Assembly (NCBI GenBank): GCA_000687655.1
Contig: JHWR01000008.1
Coordinates: 1 to 64,000, forward strand
DNA length: 64,000 nt
Reading direction: 5' to 3'
Source of the DNA: Lachnospiraceae bacterium YSB2008
Lineage (GTDB): Bacteria > Bacillota > Clostridia > Lachnospirales > Lachnospiraceae
Shown here piece after piece: positions 54,488-63,101 of the stretch (position 1 is the stretch's first letter; every line of letters starts with the position of its first letter). Both the position numbers and the translations under genes were made by a program. The notes below the pieces were generated by a model that searched no databases, was not told where the DNA came from, and was given only the letters and a program-made list of their open reading frames with translations.

Positions 54488-54510
54488 CAGGTAATCACCT
54501 ATTAGATTTA

Positions 54511-54553
54511 CGGCTCGGAATGTGGCAGAAATGCCCGTTCTGAGCCGTTTTTC
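54511..54553 (+). terminator. Terminator after the giant surface protein
   Basis: CGGCTCGGAA (54511-54520) pairs with TTCTGAGCCG (54538-54547, one G-T pair), with a smaller GGCAGAAATGCC hairpin in the loop, then TTTTT. Confidence 0.9.
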
Positions 54554-54606
54554 TGCACAATTTATGTACTTTATTTTGTGCAATCTGCTTCAAAAGTGTG
54601 AAAAAG

Positions 54607-54635
54607 TTGACAAAAGTGTTACGAAGTGATAGTAT
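54607..54635 (+). promoter_or_regulatory. Sigma-A promoter of the SH3/SleB hydrolase gene
   Basis: Perfect TTGACA (54607-54612), 17-bp spacer, TAGTAT (54630-54635). The predicted start is about 54642, leaving a leader of about 60 bases. Confidence 0.85.
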
Positions 54636-54641
54636 ACGTCC

Positions 54642-54658
54642 GTAACAAAAACGTAACA
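54642..54658 (-). promoter_or_regulatory. WalR-type box at the predicted transcription start
   Basis: On the + strand GTAACA-N5-GTAACA; on the - strand TGTTAC-GTTTT-TGTTAC, an exact match to the WalR/YycF consensus TGTWAH-N5-TGTWAH. It begins at the predicted +1 of the promoter, a position where WalR represses rather than activates in Bacillus. Downstream is a cell-wall hydrolase, the classic WalR target class. Confidence 0.65.
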
Positions 54659-54703
54659 TTTGTATTTATATTTTAAAAAGTTTTAACTTTTAGGTGATAA
54701 TTA

Positions 54704-56131
54704 ATGAGTAATCGTACTAAGTATAAGCTTAGAAAAGCAAAGCTTTCATTTAGGAAAAATGTACTTTCTGAAGGATTATCAGTAAGAAATATACTTGCAG
54801 TTCTTACGATCGTAGCACTTACATTTATCTGTGGTTTTTCAGTAATGGTCGCAAAGGAGAATATCCAGAATGACCTTGCAAAAGCTCCTAAGAAGGAAGC
54901 TGTAAAGGAAGTAACAACAGAAGAAGTTAAGAAAGCTGAAGCAGAGCCGGAAACGGAAGCTGTAACATATGAGATAGAACTTGAAGAGACAGAGATGCTT
55001 GATTCAGAGCTTCTCAGTGCAAACCTTGAAAGCATGGAAGGTGCTGCTCCTGATAAAGAGGCAGTTGAGAATAAGAATCTAACAGCTTCACTCGACGAGG
55101 GTGAGTTCGTAGTAACAGTAGATGCACTTAATATCAGAGAATCAGCAAGTAAGGATTCTGAAATAGTTGGTCATATTTATAAGGGTATGACCGGTAAGGT
55201 AGAAGATGATTCTGATTCAGAATGGATCGAGATCAAATCCGGTGATGTTACAGGATTTGTAAAGAAAGAGTATATATCTCTTGAAGCAGATGAGAGCATC
55301 ATATCACATCTTGCAACAGTAACTGCTGACAATGTAAATATCAGAAGTCAGGCTAATTCAAACAGCAATATTATATGTACTGCAAAGAACGGAGAAGTTT
55401 ATCCTGCAGTTTCAGACTCTGATTCAGAGTGGAGCGAGGTAGTTCTTCCGGATGGTTCTAAGGCATACATCAATAATTCATATCTTGAGATAGCTGAAGG
55501 TAAGGCAAATGCTGTATCATCTGATGATGTGGCTGTATTTGGCACAAAATGTGCAGAGTATGCAGCAGCAAATGCAAAGCCTGAAGAGAAGGATGATACA
55601 GAAACAGCTAAAAATGATGTGACAGGATCTACAACAGAAGCACCAAAGGGAAATACAAATACAACTGAGAAGAAGCAGGAGACTACTACAGCAGCTCCTA
55701 CAGAAGCTACTACTCAGGCGCCTGCAACAACACAGGCTCCTACAACAGAAGCAACAACGCAGGCTCCTACATCAGCTTCAGCTTCTGATTTCGAACTGAT
55801 ATGTGCAGTTGTTTATTCAGAGAGCGGTCATGAGTCATACGAAGGCCAGCTCGCAGTTGCAAATGTTATACTTAACAGACTTCGCTCAGGAAGATGGGGA
55901 GGTTCTATAAGAGACGTCCTTTATGCTCCTAACCAGTTCTCATGTGTAAACGGAGCAAGATTCAAGAATGCTCTTGGAGGAAATGTTCCATCTACTACAT
56001 CACAGGCTGTTCAGGCAGCTCTTAACGGAAACAATAACATTGGTAACTTCATGTCATTCAGACCTACATGGTACCTTGATCCAAATTCACTCAGTAATTG
56101 CAAGGTTATAGGTAACCACGTATTCTTCTAA
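54704..56131 (+). CDS. Cell-wall hydrolase with two SH3 domains and a SleB/CwlJ-type domain
   Basis: 475 residues: basic N-terminus, one transmembrane or signal segment (about 28-50), acidic spacer, two bacterial SH3 domains (about 138-195 with ALNIRESASKDSEIVG; about 205-265 with NVNIRSQANSNSNII), a long Thr/Ala/Pro/Gln linker (about 300-362), and a C-terminal Hydrolase_2 domain (LICAVVYSESGHESYEGQLAVANVILNR) with the catalytic-type Glu in YSESGHESYEGQ. SleB/CwlJ domains cleave cortex or cell-wall peptidoglycan; in this family they also serve vegetative cells. The promoter and WalR-type box suggest wall-stress control. Confidence 0.9.
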   Translation: MSNRTKYKLRKAKLSFRKNVLSEGLSVRNILAVLTIVALTFICGFSVMVAKENIQNDLAKAPKKEAVKEVTTEEVKKAEAEPETEAVTYEIELEETEMLDSELLSANLESMEGAAPDKEAVENKNLTASLDEGEFVVTVDALNIRESASKDSEIVGHIYKGMTGKVEDDSDSEWIEIKSGDVTGFVKKEYISLEADESIISHLATVTADNVNIRSQANSNSNIICTAKNGEVYPAVSDSDSEWSEVVLPDGSKAYINNSYLEIAEGKANAVSSDDVAVFGTKCAEYAAANAKPEEKDDTETAKNDVTGSTTEAPKGNTNTTEKKQETTTAAPTEATTQAPATTQAPTTEATTQAPTSASASDFELICAVVYSESGHESYEGQLAVANVILNRLRSGRWGGSIRDVLYAPNQFSCVNGARFKNALGGNVPSTTSQAVQAALNGNNNIGNFMSFRPTWYLDPNSLSNCKVIGNHVFF

Positions 56132-56154
56132 ATGAATAATTAATGAAATATCCG

Positions 56155-56183
56155 GCGGGGAATCAAGCGATTCCCCGCTTTTA
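56155..56183 (+). terminator. Terminator after the hydrolase; target of the group II intron
   Basis: Perfect 10-bp stem GCGGGGAATC / GATTCCCCGC with an AAGC loop, then TTTTA. The intron begins within 3-4 bases of its T-run. Confidence 0.95.
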
Positions 56184-56185
56184 TA

Positions 56186-58043
56186 GTTTGCGCGCCATGG
56201 GCGCGCTCTAATGGGTGAAAGTCCCGAACACGCCCAGATAGTGGGAAGTGTATAGCTGAACAGCAAGGGTGTCCATCGTGAGGTGGAATCTGAAGGAAGC
56301 TGTAAGCAAATCTCCGGTCCGACGGACAGAAATCACATATAAGGCTAGGCTACGAGAGATAAGTTGGCTATAAGCAACGAAGTCTAATAACTATCACATT
56401 TGTAGTAGCAGAGTAGATGTGGCGGATATATGGAGAGAAAGAGCGTGCACCTTAAGCGTGGAGGTCTCACAGAGGTTCCATTAGCCTAGTAACAACGAAC
56501 TGTGAGAAGTCAGCCGAGCCCATAGTAGTGAAGAAATCTCTGTAATGGAGATGGAGCGAAGGGGTGAACAATCAATAAGTTTGAGTATGTCTCGTGTTGC
56601 AGAAATGACAACATCTGCCGTAACCAATCGGGTAAAAGGTGGTCAAATCAAGCGAGACGGAAAGGAAAGAACGCATGGACACAAGTAGTCTAATGGAGCA
56701 GATACTATCTAGTGATAATCTCAATAGAGCATATCTGCAAGTCGTACGAAACAAAGGTGCGGAGGGAGTGGACGGAATGAAGTACACAGAACTCAAAGAA
56801 CATCTTGAAAAGAACGGCGATGTCATCAAGGAACAGTTGAGGACAAGAAAGTATAAACCTCAGCCAGTACGAAGAGTGGAGATACCAAAGCCTGATGGCG
56901 GTGTCAGAAACCTAGGAGTACCAACAGTAACAGACAGATTCATACAACAAGCCATTGCACAGGTTTTAACACCAATCTATGAGGAACAATTTCATGACCA
57001 CAGTTACGGATTCAGACCTAATAGATGTGCACAGCAAGCAATCCTAACAGCGCTTGATATGATGAATGACGGTAATGATTGGATTGTAGATATTGACTTG
57101 GAAAAGTTCTTTGACACAGTGAACCATGACAAACTTATGACTATCATAGGTAGAACTATAAAAGATGGAGATGTTATTTCTATCGTTAGAAAATACCTAG
57201 TCAGTGGAATCATGATTGATGATGAGTACGAGGACTCGATAGTGGGAACACCACAAGGAGGAAACCTCTCGCCATTATTGGCAAACATCATGCTGAATGA
57301 ACTTGATAAAGAAATGGAAAAGCGAGGGCTTAACTTTGTAAGATACGCAGATGATTGTATCATCATGGTTGGTAGTGAAATGTCTGCTAATAGAGTCATG
57401 AGAAATATCTCTCGATTCATTGAGGAGAAACTGGGTCTCAAGGTCAACATGACCAAGAGTAAAGTGGACAAACCACAAGGACTTAAATATCTTGGATTTG
57501 GATTCTACTTTGATTCAAGGGCACATCAGTTTAAGGCAAAACCACATGCAAAATCAGTAGCAAAGTTTAAGAAGAGAATGAAAGAACTCACTAGCCGTAG
57601 TTGGGGCGTTAGCAACAGTTATAAGGTGGGAAAGCTCAATCAGCTCATCAGAGGTTGGATAAACTACTTCAAGATAGGTAGTATGAAAACACTTTGCAAG
57701 GAAATGGACTCAAGAATTCGTTTTAGATTGCGTATGTGTATTTGGAAACATTGGAAAACTCCACAGAATCGTATAAAGAATTTGATGAAGCTTGGAGTTG
57801 ATAAAGACACGGCTTGGATTACAGCCTATACGGGCAAGAGGATAGCCTACGTATGTCAACTAAGAGTAATGAACTTTGCGATAAACAAAGAAAGACTAAC
57901 CCGCTTTGGATTAGTCTCAATGTTAGATTACTACACCGAAAGATGTGTTACTTGTTAAGTTGATTGAACCGCCGTATACGGAACCGTACGTACGGTGGTG
58001 TGAGAGGTCGGGAAAATTTATTTAATTTTCCCTCCTACTCGAT
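56186..58043 (+). mobile_element. Group II intron (class IIC type) with maturase
   Basis: 5' end near 56186 with GTTTGCGCGCC (GUGYG-like), then the domain I sequences GGGTGAAAGTCCCGAACACG. The maturase lies in domain IV. At the 3' end domain V (about 57966-57999, ACCGCCGTATACGGAACCGT, GTACGGTGGT) is followed by TGTGAGAGG and the domain VI hairpin (GGTCGGGAAAATT/AATTTTCCC) with the end at CTCGAT, about 58043. Total about 1858 nt. Position directly behind a rho-independent terminator and a maturase without an endonuclease domain are both hallmarks of class IIC introns. It separates the hydrolase gene from the arg operon, without breaking a gene. All parts look intact. Confidence 0.92.
56675..57958 (+). 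CDS. ltrA: Group II intron reverse transcriptase/maturase (MarathonRT-like)
   Basis: 427 residues from ATG 56675 (AAAGGAAAG upstream); an in-frame ATG at 56639 lies in intron domain sequence. Seen: RT blocks with KPQPVRRVEIPKPDGGVRNL, the catalytic FVRYADDCIIMV (YADD) near residue 223, GTPQGGNLSPLLANIML, the maturase X/thumb domain GWINYFKIGSMKTLCKEM, and no HNH endonuclease. From memory it matches the Eubacterium rectale intron maturase known as MarathonRT almost residue for residue over the first 330 positions, diverging near the C-terminus. It is needed for splicing and retrohoming of the surrounding intron. Confidence 0.96.
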   Translation: MDTSSLMEQILSSDNLNRAYLQVVRNKGAEGVDGMKYTELKEHLEKNGDVIKEQLRTRKYKPQPVRRVEIPKPDGGVRNLGVPTVTDRFIQQAIAQVLTPIYEEQFHDHSYGFRPNRCAQQAILTALDMMNDGNDWIVDIDLEKFFDTVNHDKLMTIIGRTIKDGDVISIVRKYLVSGIMIDDEYEDSIVGTPQGGNLSPLLANIMLNELDKEMEKRGLNFVRYADDCIIMVGSEMSANRVMRNISRFIEEKLGLKVNMTKSKVDKPQGLKYLGFGFYFDSRAHQFKAKPHAKSVAKFKKRMKELTSRSWGVSNSYKVGKLNQLIRGWINYFKIGSMKTLCKEMDSRIRFRLRMCIWKHWKTPQNRIKNLMKLGVDKDTAWITAYTGKRIAYVCQLRVMNFAINKERLTRFGLVSMLDYYTERCVTC

Positions 58044-58073
58044 TGCGGATAGGAATAAAAATTCATAAAAAAA

Positions 58074-58147
58074 TGAATAAAATGCATAAAATATGAATAT
58101 AATGCACAATAATGAATATTATAGAAATAATACTTGCATAATATTCA
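58074..58147 (+). promoter_or_regulatory. Phased TGnAtA motif array upstream of argC (probable ArgR operator)
   Basis: TGAATA (58074), TGCATA (58083), TGAATA (58094), TGCACA (58103), TGAATA (58113) and TGCATA (58135), with TATTCA at 58142, recur at roughly 10-bp steps in a very A+T-rich 80-bp tract that runs into the argC promoter. ArgR/AhrC binds palindromic TGAAT-W4-ATTCA boxes; here the half-sites are mostly in direct orientation. Regulation by arginine through ArgR is the best reading given the downstream arg genes. Confidence 0.55.
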
Positions 58148-58161
58148 TTTGATAGTATAAT
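58134..58161 (+). promoter_or_regulatory. Sigma-A promoter of argC-argJ-argB
   Basis: TTGCAT (58134-58139), 16-bp spacer, perfect TATAAT (58156-58161). The -35 element is part of one TGCATA motif, so a bound repressor would block polymerase. Confidence 0.75.
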
Positions 58162-58189
58162 AGTGGAAGTTGTTATTTAATAAGAAGCT

Positions 58190-58223
58190 TCACATCCCAC
58201 GCCTGTCGCGGCGTTTGTTGTGA
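58190..58223 (+). other. Leader hairpin of the arg operon
   Basis: TCACA (58190-58194) with TGTGA (58219-58223) and ACGCC (58199-58203) with GGCGT (58210-58214) form a two-part hairpin in the 5' leader, about 35 bases before the argC start. No T-run, so it is not a terminator; function unknown. Confidence 0.45.
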
Positions 58224-58259
58224 GTTGCATGCTATATAACATAATAGGAGATATAAAAA

Positions 58260-59393
58260 ATGATAAAAGCAGGAATTATCGGGTCAACAGGATATGCAGG
58301 ACAGGAATTAGTCAGAATACTTCTTATGCATAAGGATGTAGAGATAGTATGGTATGGTTCACACAGCTATGTTGATAAGAACTACAGTGATGTGTATGGA
58401 AATATGTTCAATATAGTTGATGCGAAATGTCTCGATGACAACCTTGATGAACTCTGTAAGCAGGCAGATGTAATATTTACAGCCACTCCACAGGGATATC
58501 TCGCCGGTGTATTGAACGAGACAATACTTAATAACTCAAAGGTTATCGATCTTTCTGCTGACTTCAGACTTAAGAATAAAGATACTTATGAGAAGTGGTA
58601 TAAGATAGAGCATAAGGCTCCTCAGTTTATAGAGGAAGCAGTATATGGTCTCTGTGAACTCAACAGAGATAACATCAAAGGCGCAAGGCTTATAGCAAAC
58701 CCTGGATGTTACACGACTACTTCGATACTTTCGCTTTATCCTCTCGTAAGAGAGCATATGATAGATGTAGACAGCATCATAGTTGATGCAAAGTCAGGAA
58801 CCTCAGGAGCAGGAAGAGGTGCCAAGGTGGCAAATCTTTACTGTGAAGTTAATGAGAGTATCAAACCATATGGAGTTATGACTCACAGACATACGCCTGA
58901 AATAGCTGAGCAGCTCGGTTATGCTTATATGGCAGGCCTTTACGATAATCTCGATGTTCCTGAGAAGGATGCAGATCTCTTTACCATAGGACAGAAGCAG
59001 TTTAAGGAAGGTACACCTGACAGCAGTGCTCTTGACCTTCTCTTTACACCACACCTCGTTCCTATGAACAGAGGTATTCTTGCAACCTGTTATGCTCGTC
59101 TTACAGACAGCTTCACATATGATGATGTAAGAAATGCATATGATAAGTATTATAAAGATGAATTCTTTGTACGAGTTCTTAACAAGGGTGTTATGCCTGA
59201 AACAAGATGGGTTGAAGGCAGCAATTACTTTGATGTGAATTTCGTGGTTGATGATGAAAAACAGAAGATCATAGTATGCGGAGCTCTTGATAATGTAGTC
59301 AAAGGGGCAGCAGGACAGGCAGTTCAGAACATGAACCTACTCTTCGACCTTCCGGAGAACGAAGGACTTAAGATGCCTCCTGTATTCCCATAA
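58260..59393 (+). CDS. argC: N-acetyl-gamma-glutamyl-phosphate reductase ArgC
   Basis: NADPH-dependent third step of arginine synthesis. Seen: IIGSTGYAGQELVRIL at the N-terminus, ATPQGYLAGVL, catalytic Cys in ANPGCYTTTSIL near residue 148, DAKSGTSGAGRGAK near 178, and THRHTPEI near 205 with the catalytic His. 377 residues, slightly longer than typical. AGGAGAT precedes the ATG by 8 bases. First gene of argC-argJ-argB. Confidence 0.97.
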   Translation: MIKAGIIGSTGYAGQELVRILLMHKDVEIVWYGSHSYVDKNYSDVYGNMFNIVDAKCLDDNLDELCKQADVIFTATPQGYLAGVLNETILNNSKVIDLSADFRLKNKDTYEKWYKIEHKAPQFIEEAVYGLCELNRDNIKGARLIANPGCYTTTSILSLYPLVREHMIDVDSIIVDAKSGTSGAGRGAKVANLYCEVNESIKPYGVMTHRHTPEIAEQLGYAYMAGLYDNLDVPEKDADLFTIGQKQFKEGTPDSSALDLLFTPHLVPMNRGILATCYARLTDSFTYDDVRNAYDKYYKDEFFVRVLNKGVMPETRWVEGSNYFDVNFVVDDEKQKIIVCGALDNVVKGAAGQAVQNMNLLFDLPENEGLKMPPVFP

Positions 59394-59451
59394 AGATAAT
59401 AATCATCGAGCAATCTGATTTTGCAGAGTTTGTATATGAAAGGGATTAATA

Positions 59452-60681
59452 ATGAGTATTAATGTTATAAATGGAGGAATTGCCTCCCCAATAGGTTTTC
59501 AGGCAGCAGGCGTTGAGGCAGCTGTAAAATATCAGAACAGAAAGGATATGGCTATTATATATTCAGAACAGCCATGTGTCGCAGCCGGTACATTTACAAG
59601 TAATGTTGTAAAAGCAGCTCCGGTAAAGTGGGATATGAAGCTGGTTGAAGAATCACCATTCGTTCAGGCAGTAATAGTCAATACCGGAATAGCAAATGCA
59701 GGAACAGGCAGGGAAGGCATGGAATTCTGTGAGAAGACAGCTGAGAAGGCAGGAGAGCTTCTCGGGATTCCCAAAGAGGCGGTACTTGTAGGTTCGACAG
59801 GTGTTATCGGAGCTCAGCTTCCTATGGATAGGATTCTTGCAGGCGTTGAGAAGCTTGTTAATGCAAAGGAACACAGTGTATCAGCAGGAACAGATGCTTC
59901 AAAGGCTATCATGACAACTGATACAGTAAATAAAGAACTTGCAGTAACTATAGATATAGCAGGCGTAAATGTAACGCTCGGTGCCATGAGCAAGGGCTCA
60001 GGAATGATTCATCCAAATATGTGCACCATGCTCGGATATATTACAACAGATGCTGTTATCAGTAAGGAAGCACTGACAGCAATCCTTAAAGAAGATGTAG
60101 TTGATACTTACAATATGATATCCGTTGACGGTGATACATCAACAAACGACACACTTCTTATAATGGCAAATGGAATGGCAGGTAATCCGGAGATTAAGCC
60201 GGGAACACCTGAATATGAGGAGTTCAAAGCAGCGGTACATTTCATAAATGAAACTCAGGCTAAGCGTCTCGCAGGAGATGGTGAAGGTGCTAAGGCTCTT
60301 GTAGAGTGTCATGTAATAAATGCTGCTTCAAAGGAAGATGCAAGAACACTTGCTAAGTCAGTTATATGCTCAAGTCTTACAAAGGCTGCAGTATTCGGCC
60401 ATGATGCAAACTGGGGCAGAATACTCTGTGCACTCGGTTATTCAGGTGCCAAGTTTGACCCTGAAGATATGGAGCTATATTACGAAGCGGCCGACAAGAA
60501 GATACTCATATATAAAAATGGAATGGATGCCGGATACAGTGAGGAAGAGGCTGCAGAGATACTTTCCCAGCCTGAAGTCCGCATAATCGCAGATATGCAC
60601 ATGGGTGATTTTGAGGCAACAGCATGGGGCTGTGATCTTACTTACGATTATGTGAAGATCAACGCGGACTATCGTTCATAA
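59452..60681 (+). CDS. argJ: Glutamate N-acetyltransferase / amino-acid acetyltransferase ArgJ
   Basis: Bifunctional or ornithine-recycling acetyltransferase giving N-acetylglutamate and ornithine. Seen: GGIASPIGFQAAGVEAAVK at the N-terminus and the self-cleavage and catalytic site MCTMLGYITTDAVIS near residue 186, with the Thr nucleophile before Met-Leu-Gly; the family ending YVKINADYRS is intact. 409 residues. The cyclic pathway explains the absence of argA. AGGGATTAAT precedes the ATG. Confidence 0.97.
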   Translation: MSINVINGGIASPIGFQAAGVEAAVKYQNRKDMAIIYSEQPCVAAGTFTSNVVKAAPVKWDMKLVEESPFVQAVIVNTGIANAGTGREGMEFCEKTAEKAGELLGIPKEAVLVGSTGVIGAQLPMDRILAGVEKLVNAKEHSVSAGTDASKAIMTTDTVNKELAVTIDIAGVNVTLGAMSKGSGMIHPNMCTMLGYITTDAVISKEALTAILKEDVVDTYNMISVDGDTSTNDTLLIMANGMAGNPEIKPGTPEYEEFKAAVHFINETQAKRLAGDGEGAKALVECHVINAASKEDARTLAKSVICSSLTKAAVFGHDANWGRILCALGYSGAKFDPEDMELYYEAADKKILIYKNGMDAGYSEEEAAEILSQPEVRIIADMHMGDFEATAWGCDLTYDYVKINADYRS

Positions 60682-60693
60682 TATAAGTAAATG

Positions 60694-60722
60694 TAGAAAA
60701 AAAGGTACTTTTATACTATAAT
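60694..60722 (+). promoter_or_regulatory. Promoter candidate before argB
   Basis: TAGAAA (60694-60699), 17-bp spacer, perfect TATAAT (60717-60722). The -35 is weak; the gap between argJ and argB is 67 bases and no terminator is present, so it would be a secondary internal promoter. Confidence 0.45.
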
Positions 60723-60748
60723 GAAAGATTGAAAAGAAAGGTATAGAC

Positions 60749-61660
60749 ATGAAAGTTGAGGAATATGCTATGACCAATAATGATCAGATGGAAGTTGTAC
60801 TTGCAAAGGCGCAGACACTTAGTGAGGCTCTCCCATATATACAGAAGTTCAACGGGGCAAAGATAGTAGTAAAGTATGGCGGAAGCGCAATGCTTGATGA
60901 TAATCTCAAGTTCAATGTCATAAGAGATGTTGCTCTTCTTAAGCTCATCGGAATGAAGCCTATAGTAGTTCATGGTGGTGGTAAGGAGATCAGCGCAATA
61001 CTTAAGAAGTTTGGAAAGGAATCAGAATTCGTAAATGGACTCAGAGTTACAGATGAAGAAACTTTGGATGTAGCAGAAATGGTTCTCTCAAAAGTTAACA
61101 AGAGTCTGGTTGCCATGATGACAAGTCTCGGACTTAAGGCGGTCGGCATAAGTGGTAAGGATGCAGGGCTTCTCAAGGTTAAGCAGAAGTTTTCAGATGG
61201 TAAGGATATAGGATATGTAGGAGAGGTTACTGAATCTAACAGTGAGCTCCTTGATACTCTTATCGAGCATGATTTTATCCCTGTTATAGCTCCTATAGGA
61301 CTTGGTGAAGAAGATAATCATGGTTACAATATAAATGCTGATGACTGTGCATGTGCTATAGCTACAGCAGTAAATGCAGAGAAGCTGGTATTCCTTACAG
61401 ATATCGAGGGAGTATTCGTTGATCCTTCAGATAAGAAGACTCTTATTTCGGAAATGGATATACATGAAGCTCAGCAGTTCATAGATAAGGGCGTTGTAGG
61501 CGGCGGAATGATGCCAAAGCTTCAGAACTGTATAGAAGCTATGAAAAATGGTGTATCCCGTGTTCATATTCTTGACGGAAGAGTAGAACATTGTCTCCTT
61601 CTTGAGTTCTTTACTGAGAAGGGTATCGGTACAGCAATTCTTAAGGAAGCTTTATTCTAA
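60749..61660 (+). CDS. argB: Acetylglutamate kinase ArgB
   Basis: Phosphorylates N-acetylglutamate; second step of the pathway. Seen: [13 protein letters not shown] near residue 39, [15 protein letters not shown] near 72 (both nucleotide or substrate-binding), [29 protein letters not shown] near 195-225, and the C-terminal [26 protein letters not shown]. The N-terminal helix ahead of the core is the type associated with arginine-sensitive hexamers, so feedback inhibition is plausible. 303 residues. argD and argF, often next, are absent here. Confidence 0.97.
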   Translation: MKVEEYAMTNNDQMEVVLAKAQTLSEALPYIQKFNGAKIVVKYGGSAMLDDNLKFNVIRDVALLKLIGMKPIVVHGGGKEISAILKKFGKESEFVNGLRVTDEETLDVAEMVLSKVNKSLVAMMTSLGLKAVGISGKDAGLLKVKQKFSDGKDIGYVGEVTESNSELLDTLIEHDFIPVIAPIGLGEEDNHGYNINADDCACAIATAVNAEKLVFLTDIEGVFVDPSDKKTLISEMDIHEAQQFIDKGVVGGGMMPKLQNCIEAMKNGVSRVHILDGRVEHCLLLEFFTEKGIGTAILKEALF

Positions 61661-61666
61661 AAGTAA

Positions 61667-61695
61667 TTGAATAATAAGGCATAATCTTATAAAAT
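61667..61695 (+). promoter_or_regulatory. Promoter candidate for the ComEA-like gene
   Basis: TTGAAT (61667-61672), 17-bp spacer, TAAAAT (61690-61695), in the 91-base gap after argB. A second -10 (TAGAAT, 61695-61700) is also possible. Confidence 0.5.
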
Positions 61696-61751
61696 AGAAT
61701 CTGGTATCGTGTTTGTATATAGACTTCTAATTGTAATGAGGAGGTTTATAT

Positions 61752-62378
61752 ATGAAACGTGTTATTTGGCTTTTAGCATTTTCTGTTATCGTTTTCATTT
61801 CCGGCTGTGGTCAGTCTCCGGATGTTACAGTATTCAGAGAGCAGTCGACAGCAGAGGAGAATGACAGCGAGGATGCAACCAGTGACGGGAGTGTTACCGT
61901 TTCGCAGAATGATAAGGAATCATTTATGGAAGTATATATATGCGGTGCGGTAAAGAACCCGGGTGTATATGAACTGCCGGAGGGAAGCATAGTAGATGAT
62001 GCACTGAAGCTGGCAGGAGGAACTCTTCCAGAGGCAGAGAGAGATTATATCAATCTTGCGGCAAGGCTTTCTGATGGAGATATGATTTATTTTCCGTATG
62101 CATCGGAATCAGATGCAGAAGCTGATGTACATACAGGCAGGACAGATTCAAAAACTGCTGCCGGAAATGGTAACCGGGAGATTGATGATAAGGTAGATAT
62201 CAATGCCGCGAGCAAAGAGGAGCTTATGACCCTGCCGGGAATAGGTGAGTCAAAAGCGTCAGCCATAGTAGATTACAGAGAGAAGGAAGGACCTTTCTCT
62301 GATATAGAAGATATCAAGAAAGTAAACGGAATAGGTGAAAAGCTGTTTGACAGGATTAAGGATTTGATCCGTGTTTAA
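61752..62378 (+). CDS. ComEA-like DNA-binding lipoprotein
   Basis: 208 residues: signal peptide with lipobox ISGC (Cys at about residue 19), an acidic Ser/Asp/Glu spacer, an SLBB-type domain (about 60-115: VYICGAVKNPGVYELPEGSIVDDALKLAGG) and a C-terminal helix-hairpin-helix pair (about 145-208: VDINAASKEELMTLPGIGESKASAIVDYR, then GIGEKLFDRIKDLI). ComEA binds incoming DNA in natural transformation; most homologues have a transmembrane anchor, this one a lipid anchor. No comEC or comEB beside it. AGGAGG precedes the ATG by 9 bases. Confidence 0.9.
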   Translation: MKRVIWLLAFSVIVFISGCGQSPDVTVFREQSTAEENDSEDATSDGSVTVSQNDKESFMEVYICGAVKNPGVYELPEGSIVDDALKLAGGTLPEAERDYINLAARLSDGDMIYFPYASESDAEADVHTGRTDSKTAAGNGNREIDDKVDINAASKEELMTLPGIGESKASAIVDYREKEGPFSDIEDIKKVNGIGEKLFDRIKDLIRV

Positions 62379-62403
62379 ATGTAGCGAAAGAGGTTGTTGA
62401 TCT

Positions 62404-63093
62404 ATGAAGAAAGTTCTTGTAGTAGATGATGAGAAGAGCATAGTAAAGGGACTTAAGTTCAGCCTTGAGCAGGACGACATGAGTGTTGATACTGCAAGTG
62501 ATGGAGAGATGGCTGTAAACAAGATACGTGAGAATTCATATGATGTTATACTTCTTGACGTCATGCTTCCTAAGTTCACAGGACTTGAGGTTTGCCAGAT
62601 GGTGAGAGAGTTTTCTGACGTACCGATCATCATGCTTACGGCAAAAGGCGAGGATATGGACAAGATACTCGGCCTTGAATATGGTGCAGACGATTATATT
62701 ACAAAGCCGTTCAATATTCTTGAAGTTAAGGCAAGAATCAAAGCCATCATGCGCAGAAGCAGTAAGACAGAAACTGACAAGAGCAGAGATGGAAGTGTTA
62801 TAGAGATAAATGGACTGCGTCTTGAATGTGACAGCAGAAGAGTTTTCATAGATAATGTAGAGGCAAGTCTGACAGCAAAAGAGTTTGACCTTCTTCTCCT
62901 TCTTATATCTAATCCGAATAAGGTCTACAGCAGGGATGAACTTCTGGAGACTATCTGGGGAACATCTTATCCTGGTGATGCCAGAACAGTTGATGTTCAT
63001 GTAAGAAGACTCAGAGAGAAGATTGAAAGCCAGCCGGCAAATCCGAAATTCATTCATACCAAGTGGGGCATAGGATATTATTTCAGAGGCTGA
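62404..63093 (+). CDS. OmpR-family response regulator, WalR/PhoP-like
   Basis: 229 residues: receiver domain with acidic pocket D8-D9, phospho-acceptor D52 (ILLDVMLP) and Lys about 102 (YITKPFN), then a winged-helix domain from about 130 (LTAKEFDLLLLLISNPNKVYSRDELLETIWG ... TVDVHVRRLREKIE ... TKWGIGYYF). The recognition-helix region TVDVHVRRLREK matches WalR/YycF from memory. No histidine kinase gene is next to it, so it is an orphan in this window. A WalR-type box lies 7.7 kb upstream in front of a wall hydrolase. Confidence 0.92.
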   Translation: MKKVLVVDDEKSIVKGLKFSLEQDDMSVDTASDGEMAVNKIRENSYDVILLDVMLPKFTGLEVCQMVREFSDVPIIMLTAKGEDMDKILGLEYGADDYITKPFNILEVKARIKAIMRRSSKTETDKSRDGSVIEINGLRLECDSRRVFIDNVEASLTAKEFDLLLLLISNPNKVYSRDELLETIWGTSYPGDARTVDVHVRRLREKIESQPANPKFIHTKWGIGYYFRG

Positions 63094-63101
63094 GATGTCA
63101 T

